Below are positions 35,436 to 44,219 of a stretch of DNA of 64,000 nucleotides, one piece after another (the stretch's first letter is position 1; each line of letters begins with the position of its first letter). Source of the DNA: Luteimonas chenhongjianii (GTDB lineage: Bacteria > Pseudomonadota > Gammaproteobacteria > Xanthomonadales > Xanthomonadaceae); the NCBI RefSeq assembly GCF_002327105.1, contig NZ_CP023406.1, forward strand, positions 1,922,001 to 1,986,000, read 5' to 3'. Both the position numbers and the translations under genes were made by a program. Below the pieces are notes generated by a model that was not told the DNA's origin, searched no databases, and saw only the letters and a program-made list of their open reading frames with translations.

Positions 35436-35773
35436 AGTCCGATCGGCGCGCCGGAGAAGACGGCCGCGGCCATCGACGACGATGCCGGTCATGCGTGGCG
35501 ATCCGCGCTGCGCTCCAGAACCAATTGACGCGGCGAGCCGAAGGCGCTGCGCGGAAGACCCGGGGGCGGGTGTGAATCCGGTGTCGGGGGCTTCCCGAAC
35601 CTCATCGACGGCGCGTTCGGCCAATCCGGCCTTGGTCGGCGGCTCCGGATTGGCCGTCGGCGAGCGCTGTTGCGCGGTGCTGGGCGACGACATCGCAGGA
35701 TGCGTCGGGCACCTCGGCGATCTGGCCGCCGACGACCGCTGCCTCCGGAGGCTCGGCATGTATCGATCGCTTC
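35436..35773. other. 338-base convergent intergenic region
   Basis: Sits between the stop of the FMN reductase gene and the stop of the minus-strand FKBP gene. It holds the 12-base inverted repeat described separately and otherwise nothing I can support. Confidence 0.5.
35618..35656. repeat. 12-base perfect inverted repeat, possible bidirectional terminator
   Basis: CGGCCAATCCGG (35618-35629) is the exact reverse complement of CCGGATTGGCCG (35645-35656), with a 15-base loop. It is in the gap between two convergent genes, 183 bases after one stop and 118 before the other. It has no T-run, so termination is only one explanation; a protein-binding site is another. Confidence 0.55.
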
Positions 35774-36214
35774 CTATTTCCTGATGTCGAGCAACTCCAC
35801 TTCGAACACCAGCGACGCACCGGGCGGGATCACCTTGCCGGCGCCGCCCGTGCCGTAACCAAGCCATGCGGGAATGTGCAGCTCCCGCGTTCCACCGATC
35901 TGCATGCCGGCAACGCCCTCGTCCCAACCCCGGATGACGCGGCCGGCGCCGAGTTCGAACACGAAGGCTTGGCCGCGATCGTGGGAGCTGTCGAACTGCG
36001 CGCCGCGCTTGTCGGCGGCGTTCTGGTCGTAGAGCCAGCCGGTGTAGTGCACCGCGACCTCGTCACCGGCGGCGGCTGGCGTCCCTTCGCCGACGGTCAC
36101 GTCGATCCGCTGCAACGCGTCGACATCGCCGCCGGTGTAGGGCGGCGGTCCGCCGCAGGCAGCGAGCAGCAGAGCGGAGAGGACCAAGGCGTGGCGGATG
36201 GGACGAGCGCGCAT
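35774..36214 (-). CDS. FKBP-type peptidyl-prolyl isomerase lipoprotein
   Basis: 146 residues from the ATG at 36214; the frame runs on upstream without a start signal. Residues 1-18 are a lipoprotein signal (IRHALVLSALLLAAC) followed by GGPP. The FKBP domain is complete: DEVAVHYTGWLYDQN, GAQFDSSHDRGQAFVFELG, VIRGWDEGVAGMQIGGTREL, and IPAWLGYGTGGAGKVIPPGA with the conserved Y, F-D, W and Y residues that line the active site. It catalyses cis-trans isomerisation at proline during folding of exported proteins, held at the membrane by its lipid. No chaperone gene adjoins it. Confidence 0.94.
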   Translation of the reverse strand: MRARPIRHALVLSALLLAACGGPPPYTGGDVDALQRIDVTVGEGTPAAAGDEVAVHYTGWLYDQNAADKRGAQFDSSHDRGQAFVFELGAGRVIRGWDEGVAGMQIGGTRELHIPAWLGYGTGGAGKVIPPGASLVFEVELLDIRK

Positions 36215-36582
36215 GGGAGGCACCGGGACAGGGCGCCAAAGAATATCCCCGGCGCGGCGTGTCGGTGGCGGCCCCACCAACCTGGTGCCCTGAGATAATG
36301 CCTGGTCGGCCGGTGGATGGGGCACCTGCGCGTGATGGACATCGCGCTGGGCGGCTTCATCCGATGCGGGGTTCGGATGACGCGCCCGGGAAGCGGATCC
36401 GACGGCCGTGCCAGTCACCGCCTCCCCCTGCATCGCCGCCAGTCATCGACGCAAGCGGGCACGCCACCACGGCGCCGACTCCGTTGCCCAGGAGGACCTA
36501 TGGGAGGACTGCCGTTCCGCAGATGCATCCGATCTCGGCCACGCTGCTACGATCAGGCGCTCCTGATGGCAGCGGAGGTGGC

Positions 36583-37710
36583 ATGGAGTCCAATCGCTGG
36601 TCCAGCGGCATGTCCCGCCGCCGCGCCCTGCAATCCCTGGCGCTCGCCGGCGCCGCAGCAGCATTGCCGCGCCGCACCGCGGCGGCCACCCCCGCGCGTC
36701 GGCTCGGCGTCGCCCTCGTCGGTCTGGGCGGCTACAGCACCGATCTGCTTGGGCCCGCACTTCGGCTCACCCGGCACTGCCGCCTGGCCGGCCTGGTCAC
36801 CGGCTCGCCGCACAAGATCGCGAAATGGCAGGAAACCTACGGCGTCCCCGATGCCGCCATCTACGGCTACGACGACATCCATCGCATCGCCGACAACCCC
36901 GACATCGACGTCGTCTACATCGCCACCCCCAACCATCTGCACAAACCGCTGACCCTGGCCGCGGCAAACGCCGGCAAGCATGTCTGGTGCGAGAAACCGA
37001 TGGCGATGGATGCTGGCGAGGGCGAAGCTATGATCCGGGCCTGCCGCGACAATCGCGTGCAACTGGCCATCGGTTACCGCATGCAGCACGAGCCCAATTC
37101 GCGACGTTTCATGGAGATGGCGCGCACGCAGCCGTTCGGGGGCATCGTGCAGCTGCGCGCGGATGCCGGCTGGTTCGGCTGGCGCCAGGGCGCGGATGAC
37201 GCATGGCGCCTCGACCCTGCGCGCGGCGGCGGCGCGATGTACGACATGGGGGTCTACTGCGTGAATGCCTCGCGCTACAGCACGGGCCTCGAGCCGGTGG
37301 CCGTGCGCGCCTGGGACGAAACCACGCGTCGCGACATCTTCCAGGGCGTCGACGAGACGATGCGCTTCACGCTGGAGTTCCCGGGCGACATCACCGCCGC
37401 ATGCGTGACCAGTTTCGGCCGCGACCTCAACACCCTGCACGTCGACTGCGAACGTGGCTGGTACGAGCTGTCGCCGTTCCAGTCCTACGACGGCAACGTG
37501 GGCCGCGCCAGCGACGGTACGCGCTTCACCGCGCAGCTCGGCGCCAGTCCGCGCATGCAGGCCGAACAGATGGACCAGGATGCGCTCGCCATCCTCGAAG
37601 CCCGGCCGCCGCGTGCGCCGGGCGAGGAGGGCCTGCGTGACATGCGCGTGCTCGATGCGGCGTTCGCGTCGGCACGCAGCGGCGGCGAGCGCGTGCGGAT
37701 TGCCGGGTAG
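36583..37710 (+). CDS. Tat-exported Gfo/Idh/MocA-family oxidoreductase
   Basis: 375 residues; the ATG at 36583 follows GGAGGTGGC. The N-terminus SRRRALQSLALAGAAAALPR has a twin-arginine motif and hydrophobic run, so the folded NADP-containing enzyme is probably moved to the periplasm, as for glucose-fructose oxidoreductase. The dinucleotide fold starts at VGLGGYSTDLLGPAL, with YIATPNHLHKPLTLAAANAG and the family motif EKPMAM. RLDPARGGGAMYDMGVYCVN carries the conserved D and the catalytic tyrosine/histidine region. It oxidises or interconverts a sugar or sugar acid using NAD(P). The reaction is not fixed by sequence. Monocistronic. Confidence 0.92.
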   Translation: MESNRWSSGMSRRRALQSLALAGAAAALPRRTAAATPARRLGVALVGLGGYSTDLLGPALRLTRHCRLAGLVTGSPHKIAKWQETYGVPDAAIYGYDDIHRIADNPDIDVVYIATPNHLHKPLTLAAANAGKHVWCEKPMAMDAGEGEAMIRACRDNRVQLAIGYRMQHEPNSRRFMEMARTQPFGGIVQLRADAGWFGWRQGADDAWRLDPARGGGAMYDMGVYCVNASRYSTGLEPVAVRAWDETTRRDIFQGVDETMRFTLEFPGDITAACVTSFGRDLNTLHVDCERGWYELSPFQSYDGNVGRASDGTRFTAQLGASPRMQAEQMDQDALAILEARPPRAPGEEGLRDMRVLDAAFASARSGGERVRIAG

Positions 37711-38131
37711 GTCGAAGCTGCCGCAGCGGTGCACACGTCCATGGGGCGCGTCGCAGATACCCATGCAGGCAGCTACCCGATGCCTCGCCGCACCGACCTG
37801 GATTGGGCGGTCGAGGCCGGACCGGCGACGCGGCGGCGGGTGGCGATTGCACGAGCACTGCGGGCGCGTGGGCGTCCGGCCACGCCATGACCTGGGCCAG
37901 GTGGCCGCCGGATGGCCCGGCAAGGGGCGCACCGCAGCGGGCCCCGACCAGGCGCCCGTGCCAGGGCGACCGACCATGGCCGAAACGATCGCAGGTTCGT
38001 CATTCGACGGGATCCATTCCTTCGCCACCGCGCGCCTGCAGTTTTGACCGGCCGTTTCCCTTGTGCCAGCCATCATGCGCGGCCTCGGCGGCAGGATTCG
38101 CCATCCACGCATCCCCGGAGCACGTGCACGC
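37711..38131. other. 421-base stretch; one 49-codon frame
   Basis: A plus-strand frame 37741-37890 would give 49 residues (ending VAIARALRARGRPATP) but has no ribosome site. Nothing else looks coding before the HhH gene. Confidence 0.4.
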
Positions 38132-38572
38132 ATGCGTCGCCAGCTGTCGCCACCCGACCTCGGCTTCGCGGTCGATCCACACGACGAGTCCTCGCTGTTC
38201 AAGTGGTTCCTCGCCAGCTTCCTGTTCGGCAACCGCATCTCGCAGGCCATCGCCGCGGAGACCTGGCGCGTCATCGTGGACGTGCATGGCCACGACACGC
38301 CGCGCAAGCTGGGCGCCTGCAGCCATGCCCGGCTTGTGCGGATGCTGGGCGAGGGGGGCTACCGGCGCTACGACGAATCCACGGCGACACGGCTGTCGCT
38401 GGTGTGCCGCACGCTGATCGCCGACTACGACGGGCGCATCAGTGGCATCGCCGAGAAGGCCGGGGGACGCGAGGGCTTCGAGCGGCGATTGCTCGCCTTC
38501 AAGGGCGTGGGGCCGGTGACGCTGGGCATCTTCATGCGCGAGGCCGGGGCGGGCCTGTTCCCGCCAGAATGA
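38132..38572 (+). CDS. HhH-GPD-like DNA glycosylase-related protein
   Basis: 146 residues from the ATG at 38132; a 23-residue longer frame is basic and less likely. The helical core starts with DESSLFKWFLASFLFGNRIS, whose FxxLxxxxLxxxxI pattern is typical of endonuclease III-type enzymes, and ends with the helix-hairpin-helix RRLLAFKGVGPVTLGIFMRE. The family excises damaged bases. The conserved catalytic aspartate after the hairpin is not obvious and there is no iron-sulphur cluster loop; the protein is short compared with endonuclease III (about 210). It could be a minimal glycosylase or a DNA-binding derivative. Standing alone, 560 bases before the receptor locus. Confidence 0.75.
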   Translation: MRRQLSPPDLGFAVDPHDESSLFKWFLASFLFGNRISQAIAAETWRVIVDVHGHDTPRKLGACSHARLVRMLGEGGYRRYDESTATRLSLVCRTLIADYDGRISGIAEKAGGREGFERRLLAFKGVGPVTLGIFMREAGAGLFPPE

Positions 38573-39130
38573 TCCGCCTGGTTGCCGTGCCGACTTGGCC
38601 TGGCGCTTGCCGGACGCGTTCTAGGCGCCAGCGCTAAGCACCGCGGAGGCGCAGTCTTCTTGGCGCTGCGGGTGTCTTCCCTGGCTGCGCTGCCCGAAAG
38701 GGTTTCCGATCAGCCAGCCACTGTCGCCGGTCGGCCCGTGGCAGGCAGGAAGTGCGCGGGCGATGTCTGGAGCTGCAGACGCCGTGTTGCATTGCACAGT
38801 GACAAACCCTCGGAACCGCTATAAACCTGCGGCCATGAAGTGGTAGCGCTATCACCACGGCGTCCTTCAGGGGGCAGCCCGCGGGTCCTGGACGGCATGT
38901 GCGGCCATTCGCACACCGCCCGGACCCTGTCGGAGGCGGTGGTGTACGTCGTGGGGTGAGGGACGTCGAAGCCGCGTGCACGGGCCAACGGCGGTGTGGT
39001 TCAGGAGAACGCTGGAAGGAAAGATCCCTGCGGTGCCGTCATGTCGGCGCCAACAGCGGGGTGATGCGTGATGAGTGCCGGGAGCGTCTGCTCGCGGTCG
39101 TTCGAATCTCGGTGCTAAGGAAGAGAGCCA
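38573..39130. other. 558-base leader of the receptor locus
   Basis: No gene. It holds the candidate -10 box TATAAA (38820-38825), the xyl-box-like site (38841-38854) and a long untranslated leader of about 280 bases before the receptor ATG. CTGGCGC and GCGCCAG near 38600-38632 could pair as a weak terminator for the gene ending at 38572. Confidence 0.5.
38841..38854 (+). promoter_or_regulatory. xyl-box-like operator (LacI-family site)
   Basis: TGGTAGCGCTATCA differs at one base from the Xanthomonas xyl-box TGGTAGCGCTAACA as I recall it, a site bound by LacI-type repressors that control carbohydrate-uptake TonB receptors. It lies 15 bases after a TATAAA box (38820-38825), a position suited to repression by blocking transcription start. 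No LacI gene is in the window, so the regulator would act in trans. Induction by a plant-type sugar is inferred. Confidence 0.7.
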
Positions 39131-42100
39131 ATGAACCTGAAGTTCAAGCGTTTCAAGTCGACGGCGATGTTCACGTTCGTTGGCGGCGTGCTGATCATCA
39201 ACCCCGCCTTCGCGCAGAATCCGCCACAGCCGCAGGCCGGCGGCATGACGCAGACCTCGCCACGGACGTCGCAGCCGGAGGCCACGGATCTCGACACGAT
39301 CACGGTCAACGCGATGCGCAGCAGCCTCACCCAGGCGATGGACATCAAGCGCGATTCGCCCGGCATCGTGGATGCGATCAGCGCCGAGGACATCGGCAAG
39401 TTTCCCGACACCAACCTGGCAGAGTCCCTGCAGCGCATCACCGGCATCTCGATCGAGCGCCGCGACGGCGAAGGCGCGCAGGTCACCGCGCGCGGCTTCG
39501 GGCCGCAGTTCAACCTGGTCACCCTCAACGGTCGCCAGATACCCGGCGCCGACGCCTTCGGTGCAGCCGGGCAGGTCGCCATCGGCGGTGTAGATGGCGG
39601 CACGCGGGCATTCAACTTCGCCCAGCTTGCGGCTGAAGCCGTCAGCGGGATCGAGGTCTACAAGACCAGCCAGGCCAATGTGCCGAGCGGCGGCATCGGC
39701 GCGACGATCAACATCCTCACCGACCGTCCGTTCAACCACACCGGTGTGGTGGCGAGCGCCGGGGCCAAGGTCGGGTCCGACCGCAGCCAGCCGTTCGACA
39801 ACGACCTGACGCCAGAACTGTCGGGCATCTTCAGCTACACCAATCCAGACAAGACCTTCGGCGTGGGCCTGAGCGCCAGCTATCAGAAGCGCAAGGGTGG
39901 CTCCGTCCAGGCGACCGAGAACTACTGGAACATCCAGCCCTGGACCGGCACCATGCCGGGCAATCCGGTAGTGGTGAACGCGCCGGCGGTCGGCGAGCTC
40001 TACGCTCGCCCCAACGACCTGCGCTACGCGTTCGCCGACTTCGAACGCGAGCGCATCAACGGCCAGGCGGTGGTGCAGTTCGCACCGACCGATGCCGTGA
40101 CGCTGACCCTCGACTACACCTATTCCACCAACGAGATCACCGAGAACCGCGGCGAGCAGGGCATGTGGTTGCAGAACAGCAATTACACCAACGTCGAGTT
40201 CGACACCTCGGGGGCGGTAGCCACGCCCGTCTATATCCGCGAGATCGCCGGCATCAAGGATTTCGGCCTCGAACAGCAGCGCAACATGCAGAAATACAAG
40301 CTCGGCTCGCTGGGCTTCAACGCGGCATGGGATGTCAACGACGATTTCCGGCTGACGTTCGATGCGCACAACTCCAAGAACGAGAGCCGGCCCAACGATC
40401 CGTTGACCGGTGGCGGCGCGATCTTCGCGAGCATCGCCGGCACCAACAACTGCACCACGGGTCCGCACTGTGGTGGCAGCTGGGTGCAGGAACTGGTCTT
40501 CAACCGAGGCCTGCCAGTAGGTACCCAGATCTGGTATCCGACCGACGCGGACGCGGCCGCCGGGACCAACGGCGTCGTCAATCCAGGCTTCGTTGCAGGC
40601 GAGATCGGATCCCAGGTGCTGCGCATCAATGCGCAGACGCAGATCAGCGAGATCAAGGCAGCACGCCTCGACGGCGAGTGGATGTTCGAGGAGGGCCGGT
40701 TCCAATTCGGCGTGGATACCAGCAAGTCCACCATGCATCGCTTGCAGGCGGCCGAGGCGTATTCCGCCCTGGGCGACTGGAGCGTGGCCAACGTCGACTC
40801 CGATGTGGCCGGCGGGCTGATGAACCTTTTGCAGCCGTTCAACCTGGTGGGCCTGTTCGACGACTACGGCATCTCCAGCTTTCCCGCCTGGCGCGGTGAC
40901 GCGGGGGCGCTGGCCCAGTGGGCGGCGGCGCAGTACGGCGTCGGTCTGGGCGTCAGCCCGCAGAACTCGGCCGACAACCGCGTCGAGGAGAAGACTCACG
41001 CGGCGTACATGCAGGTGGACCTGCAAGGCGAACTGGGCGGCATGTCGACCAATACCCGCATCGGCGTGCGCTACGAGACGACGGACGTCACCTCCACGTC
41101 GGTCATCGCCATTCCGGAGCGGATCGAATGGCAGTCCAACAACGACTTCCGCATCGACCTGTCCGACGAGCTCCAGCCTTTCAGCGAGAGCGCCAGCTAC
41201 AGCTACATCCTGCCCAACCTGGACTTCAGCATCAATTTCACCGACCAGCTGAAGGGCCGCGCGTCCTTCAGCAAGAGCATCGCGCGTGCGCCATTCGGCA
41301 ATCTCTATGCGGGACCGGGTGCGCAGCAACCTTCCGGCTCGGTGCTGCTGGATCCTTCGACGCGTGCCAGCGGCAACTCGCAGAATCCGGCCCTCAAGCC
41401 GCTCGAATCGGACAATCTCGACCTGGCGCTCGAATGGTATTTCGCCGAAGCGAGCTACTTCGCGGTGACGTACTGGAGGAAGTCTGTCGACAATTTCATC
41501 GGCAACACGATCTCGCAGGAGTCGCTGTACGACCTCAGAGACCCGACCTCCGGCCCCGATGCGCAGGCAGCGTTGGCGTTCCTGCAGAGCTCGGCCTGCG
41601 TTGCACAGGTGGGGGCGGCGAATGCAGCGGCGTGTTCGGGCAATGACACCTCGCTGTTCAGCGCGATGGCCCTGCTGCGCAACGATCCCGCGGGTCTGGG
41701 CGCGTTCAACGGCACGTCGGCCCAGGCCCTGGCACTCGAGGCGGCGTACGACGTCTACGGCGCGGCTGACGATCCGTTGTACCTGTTCAACGTCAACCGG
41801 CCGGTCAATCAGAACGCATCCAAACTGCACGGCTGGGAAATCGGCGGCCAGTACTTCTTCGCCGACTCCGGCTTTGGCATCCTCGCCAACTACACGATCG
41901 TCAAGGGCGACGTGGGCTACGACAACTCCGGGGACCCCGGCATCGACCAGTTCTCGCTCACCGGTCTCAGCGATACCGCCAATGCGGTGTTCATGTACGA
42001 AAAGTTCGGCTGGTCGGTGCGCCTCGCCTACAACTGGCGCGACGAGTACCTGATCCTCGCCAACCAGGGAGGCAGTCGCAATCCCTACTACGTCGAGCCC

Positions 42101-42277
42101 TATGATCAGTGGGATCTCAGCGTGAACTACGCGCTGGACGATCACTGGTCGTTCGGGTTCGAGGCAATCAACCTCACCGGCGAGGACGTGCGCTGGCATG
42201 CCCGTACCGACGAGCAGATGGTGCGGCTGGTCGACCAGAGCCCGCGTTACATGCTGGGTGTGCGCTACCGGTTCTGA
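39131..42277 (+). CDS. Caulobacter-type TonB-dependent receptor
   Basis: 1048 residues. A signal peptide (AMFTFVGGVLIINPAFAQ) is followed by a Gln/Pro linker and a TonB box-like DLDTITVNAM. The plug (about 55-190) includes DAISAEDIGKFPDTNLAESL and RITGISIERRDGEGAQVTAR then GFGPQFNLVTLNGRQIPG, the exact pattern of the large Caulobacter-type family. The remainder is a barrel of about 22 strands ending YMLGVRYRF with the C-terminal phenylalanine. These receptors import oligosaccharides or other nutrients across the outer membrane with energy from TonB-ExbBD. It is preceded by a xyl-box-like site and followed by sapC, cupin and halogenase genes, so it is the uptake gate of a carbohydrate-type locus. 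The substrate is not known. Confidence 0.96.
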   Translation: MNLKFKRFKSTAMFTFVGGVLIINPAFAQNPPQPQAGGMTQTSPRTSQPEATDLDTITVNAMRSSLTQAMDIKRDSPGIVDAISAEDIGKFPDTNLAESLQRITGISIERRDGEGAQVTARGFGPQFNLVTLNGRQIPGADAFGAAGQVAIGGVDGGTRAFNFAQLAAEAVSGIEVYKTSQANVPSGGIGATINILTDRPFNHTGVVASAGAKVGSDRSQPFDNDLTPELSGIFSYTNPDKTFGVGLSASYQKRKGGSVQATENYWNIQPWTGTMPGNPVVVNAPAVGELYARPNDLRYAFADFERERINGQAVVQFAPTDAVTLTLDYTYSTNEITENRGEQGMWLQNSNYTNVEFDTSGAVATPVYIREIAGIKDFGLEQQRNMQKYKLGSLGFNAAWDVNDDFRLTFDAHNSKNESRPNDPLTGGGAIFASIAGTNNCTTGPHCGGSWVQELVFNRGLPVGTQIWYPTDADAAAGTNGVVNPGFVAGEIGSQVLRINAQTQISEIKAARLDGEWMFEEGRFQFGVDTSKSTMHRLQAAEAYSALGDWSVANVDSDVAGGLMNLLQPFNLVGLFDDYGISSFPAWRGDAGALAQWAAAQYGVGLGVSPQNSADNRVEEKTHAAYMQVDLQGELGGMSTNTRIGVRYETTDVTSTSVIAIPERIEWQSNNDFRIDLSDELQPFSESASYSYILPNLDFSINFTDQLKGRASFSKSIARAPFGNLYAGPGAQQPSGSVLLDPSTRASGNSQNPALKPLESDNLDLALEWYFAEASYFAVTYWRKSVDNFIGNTISQESLYDLRDPTSGPDAQAALAFLQSSACVAQVGAANAAACSGNDTSLFSAMALLRNDPAGLGAFNGTSAQALALEAAYDVYGAADDPLYLFNVNRPVNQNASKLHGWEIGGQYFFADSGFGILANYTIVKGDVGYDNSGDPGIDQFSLTGLSDTANAVFMYEKFGWSVRLAYNWRDEYLILANQGGSRNPYYVEPYDQWDLSVNYALDDHWSFGFEAINLTGEDVRWHARTDEQMVRLVDQSPRYMLGVRYRF

Positions 42278-42310
42278 CCGCAAGTAGAGGTCCGGAGGTC
42301 GTGAAGGGGG

Positions 42311-42328
42311 CCGCTGCGCGAGCAGCGG
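42311..42328 (+). terminator. GNRA-capped hairpin between receptor and SapC genes
   Basis: CCGCTGC (42311-42317) and GCAGCGG (42322-42328) form a perfect seven-base stem closed by GCGA, a GNRA tetraloop, followed by TTCC. It lies 33 bases after the receptor stop and 97 before sapC. It may stop or slow transcription or protect the receptor mRNA end, giving more receptor than downstream enzymes. Confidence 0.5.
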
Positions 42329-42424
42329 TTCCCGGTGCGGCGCACGGGGGTACGGGCAGGCGGCGTGCCGCCATTGCTTGCTATCGTGCCGGGACGGCCG
42401 GCGCTATCGGGGCCTGGAGACGAG

Positions 42425-43180
42425 ATGGGACGTTACGAGTTGCTCAACAACGTGGCGCACAGGGATCTGCGCGTCGCCACCGGTTTCGGCCCCGAGTTCG
42501 GCGACGACGTGGGAATGGTGCCGGCCTATCCCAGCGAATACGCCGAGCTGCAGCGCGAATATCCGATCTTCTTCCGTCGCGACACGGATGGTCAGTGGGG
42601 CTCGGTGGCATTGCTGGGATTCGAACAACGGGAGAACCTGTTCCTGCGCGACGGCCGCTGGAATGCATCCTACCTACCGGGCGCTGCGGCCAAGGGTCCG
42701 TTCCTGATCGGCTTCCAGGAGCAGGTGGTCGATGGCGAGCTCCGTCAGGAACCGGTGATCCACGTCGATCTGGATCACCCGCGTGTCCAGAACGCGCAGG
42801 GCGAGGCGGTATTCCTGCCGCAAGGCGGCAACAGCCCCTACCTCGAACACATCGCAGGCGTGCTTCGCGGCATCCGCGATGGCACCCAGTTCGCCACGGA
42901 CATGTTCGCCGCCTTCGATGCGCTGGGTCTGATCCAGCCGCTCACGCTTGCGGTGGAACTCGACGCCCAGCACCGGATCGACGTCAGTGGACTGCACGGG
43001 ATCGATCGCGAGGCGCTGGCCGCGCTCGACGGTCCCTCGCTTGAACGCCTGAACCGCGCCGGCTACCTGGAAGGGGCATACCTGGTGCTTGCCTCGCTGC
43101 ACAACGTGCGCCGCCTGATGGCGGAGAAGCAACGCCGCCTGCGCGCGCAGGACGCGGCTCCGCCCCTTGGCCGGGGCTGA
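42425..43180 (+). CDS. SapC-family protein
   Basis: 251 residues from the ATG at 42425. GRYELLNNVAHRDLRVATGF and the later YPIFFRRDTDGQWGSVALLG and LIGFQEQVVDGELRQEPVI are typical of the SapC family that accompanies TonB-dependent receptors in Caulobacter and Xanthomonas. The EYPIFF block matches the conserved H/EYPI stretch. There is no signal peptide, so it is cytoplasmic. The name comes from a Campylobacter surface-layer gene; the biochemical role is unknown. It ends four bases before the next start, so it is in an operon with the cupin and halogenase genes. Its constant presence with these two suggests a shared modifying pathway. Confidence 0.92.
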   Translation: MGRYELLNNVAHRDLRVATGFGPEFGDDVGMVPAYPSEYAELQREYPIFFRRDTDGQWGSVALLGFEQRENLFLRDGRWNASYLPGAAAKGPFLIGFQEQVVDGELRQEPVIHVDLDHPRVQNAQGEAVFLPQGGNSPYLEHIAGVLRGIRDGTQFATDMFAAFDALGLIQPLTLAVELDAQHRIDVSGLHGIDREALAALDGPSLERLNRAGYLEGAYLVLASLHNVRRLMAEKQRRLRAQDAAPPLGRG

Positions 43181-43184
43181 GCGC

Positions 43185-44207
43185 GTGAGCGCGGTGCCCG
43201 CGCCGATGCGCACCATCCACGGTTGCCGCGCCGATGCGCTGCCGCTCGACGAACTGCTCGCCGAAGGCACGCCCGTGCTGCTCAAGGGCGTGGCCCGGGA
43301 CTGGGGCCTGGTGCGTGCGGGCCTGGACTCGAGCGCCGAGGCGATGGCGCATCTGCGCCGCTTCGACGCCGGCCGACCCCTGCAGTACTCGTACGGTGAC
43401 CCCTCGATCGGCGGGCGTCCGTTCTACAACGACGATTTCACCGCTTTGAATTTCGAAGTGCGACGCGGCGGCCTGGACGACGTGCTGCGTTCGATCGAGG
43501 ACCACCTCGACGATGCCGTACCGCCCACGTACTACGTCGCGTCGCTGGCCCTGGCCGCCGCCCTGCCGGGCTTCAGCGACGAGAACGACCTCGACCTGGC
43601 GGCGCTGGGGATCGGCGCGCCTCCCAGTATCTGGATCGGCAACCGGGTGGTCGCGTCCTGCCACTTCGATGCGCCCGAGAACATTGCCGTCTGCGCCGTG
43701 GGCCAGCGCCGCTTCACCGTGTTCCCGCCAGATCAGATCGACAACCTCTACCCCGGTCCGCTCGATCCCACCCCGGGCGGACAGGTGGTCAGTCTGGTCG
43801 ATTTCGACGAGCCCGATTTCGAGCGCCATCCGCGCTTTCGCGATGCGCTGGCGATGGCGCAGACCGCGCTGCTGGAACCCGGCGATGCGATCTACATCCC
43901 CGGCATGTGGTGGCATCACGTGCGCAGCCTCGCGCCATTCAACGTGCTGGTGAACTACTGGTGGCGCCGCTCGCCGGCCTACCTCGCCTCGCCGCTGCCC
44001 GCGCTCCACCATGCGCTGTGGACCCTGCGCGACCTGCCCGAGCGCGAGAAGCGCGCCTGGGCCGGCGTGTTCGAGTACTACGTCTTCGGGCCGGGCACGC
44101 GGGCGGGGGAACACCTGCCCGTGCAGGCGCGCGACATTCTGGGGCCCATCGACGAGACGCTTGCGCGCCGCATCCGCGCGCGTCTGATCGGTTGGCTCAA
44201 CCGCTGA
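43185..44207 (+). CDS. Cupin_8/JmjC-like oxygenase (Pass1-related)
   Basis: 340 residues from a GTG at 43185; a TTG six codons earlier would overlap sapC, and an ATG at codon 8 is another choice. After an N-terminal part with TPVLLKGVARDWGLVRAG comes the double-stranded beta-helix: IWIGNRVVASCHFDAPENIA carries the iron-binding H-x-D, then RRFTVFPPDQIDNLYPG, and the distal histidine in GDAIYIPGMWWHHVRSL. The facial triad of a 2-oxoglutarate-dependent hydroxylase therefore looks complete. Relatives sit with SapC and tryptophan halogenase genes beside TonB receptors. It may hydroxylate a protein or small molecule imported by, or attached to, this system. The target is unknown. Confidence 0.9.
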   Translation: MSAVPAPMRTIHGCRADALPLDELLAEGTPVLLKGVARDWGLVRAGLDSSAEAMAHLRRFDAGRPLQYSYGDPSIGGRPFYNDDFTALNFEVRRGGLDDVLRSIEDHLDDAVPPTYYVASLALAAALPGFSDENDLDLAALGIGAPPSIWIGNRVVASCHFDAPENIAVCAVGQRRFTVFPPDQIDNLYPGPLDPTPGGQVVSLVDFDEPDFERHPRFRDALAMAQTALLEPGDAIYIPGMWWHHVRSLAPFNVLVNYWWRRSPAYLASPLPALHHALWTLRDLPEREKRAWAGVFEYYVFGPGTRAGEHLPVQARDILGPIDETLARRIRARLIGWLNR

Positions 44208-44219
44208 GGGGATCGATCG

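Noticed and set aside
38867..42283. A 1138-codon minus-strand frame opposite the TonB receptor
   Set aside because: Shadow of the receptor: its content follows the receptor's codon pattern and has no motif or ribosome site.
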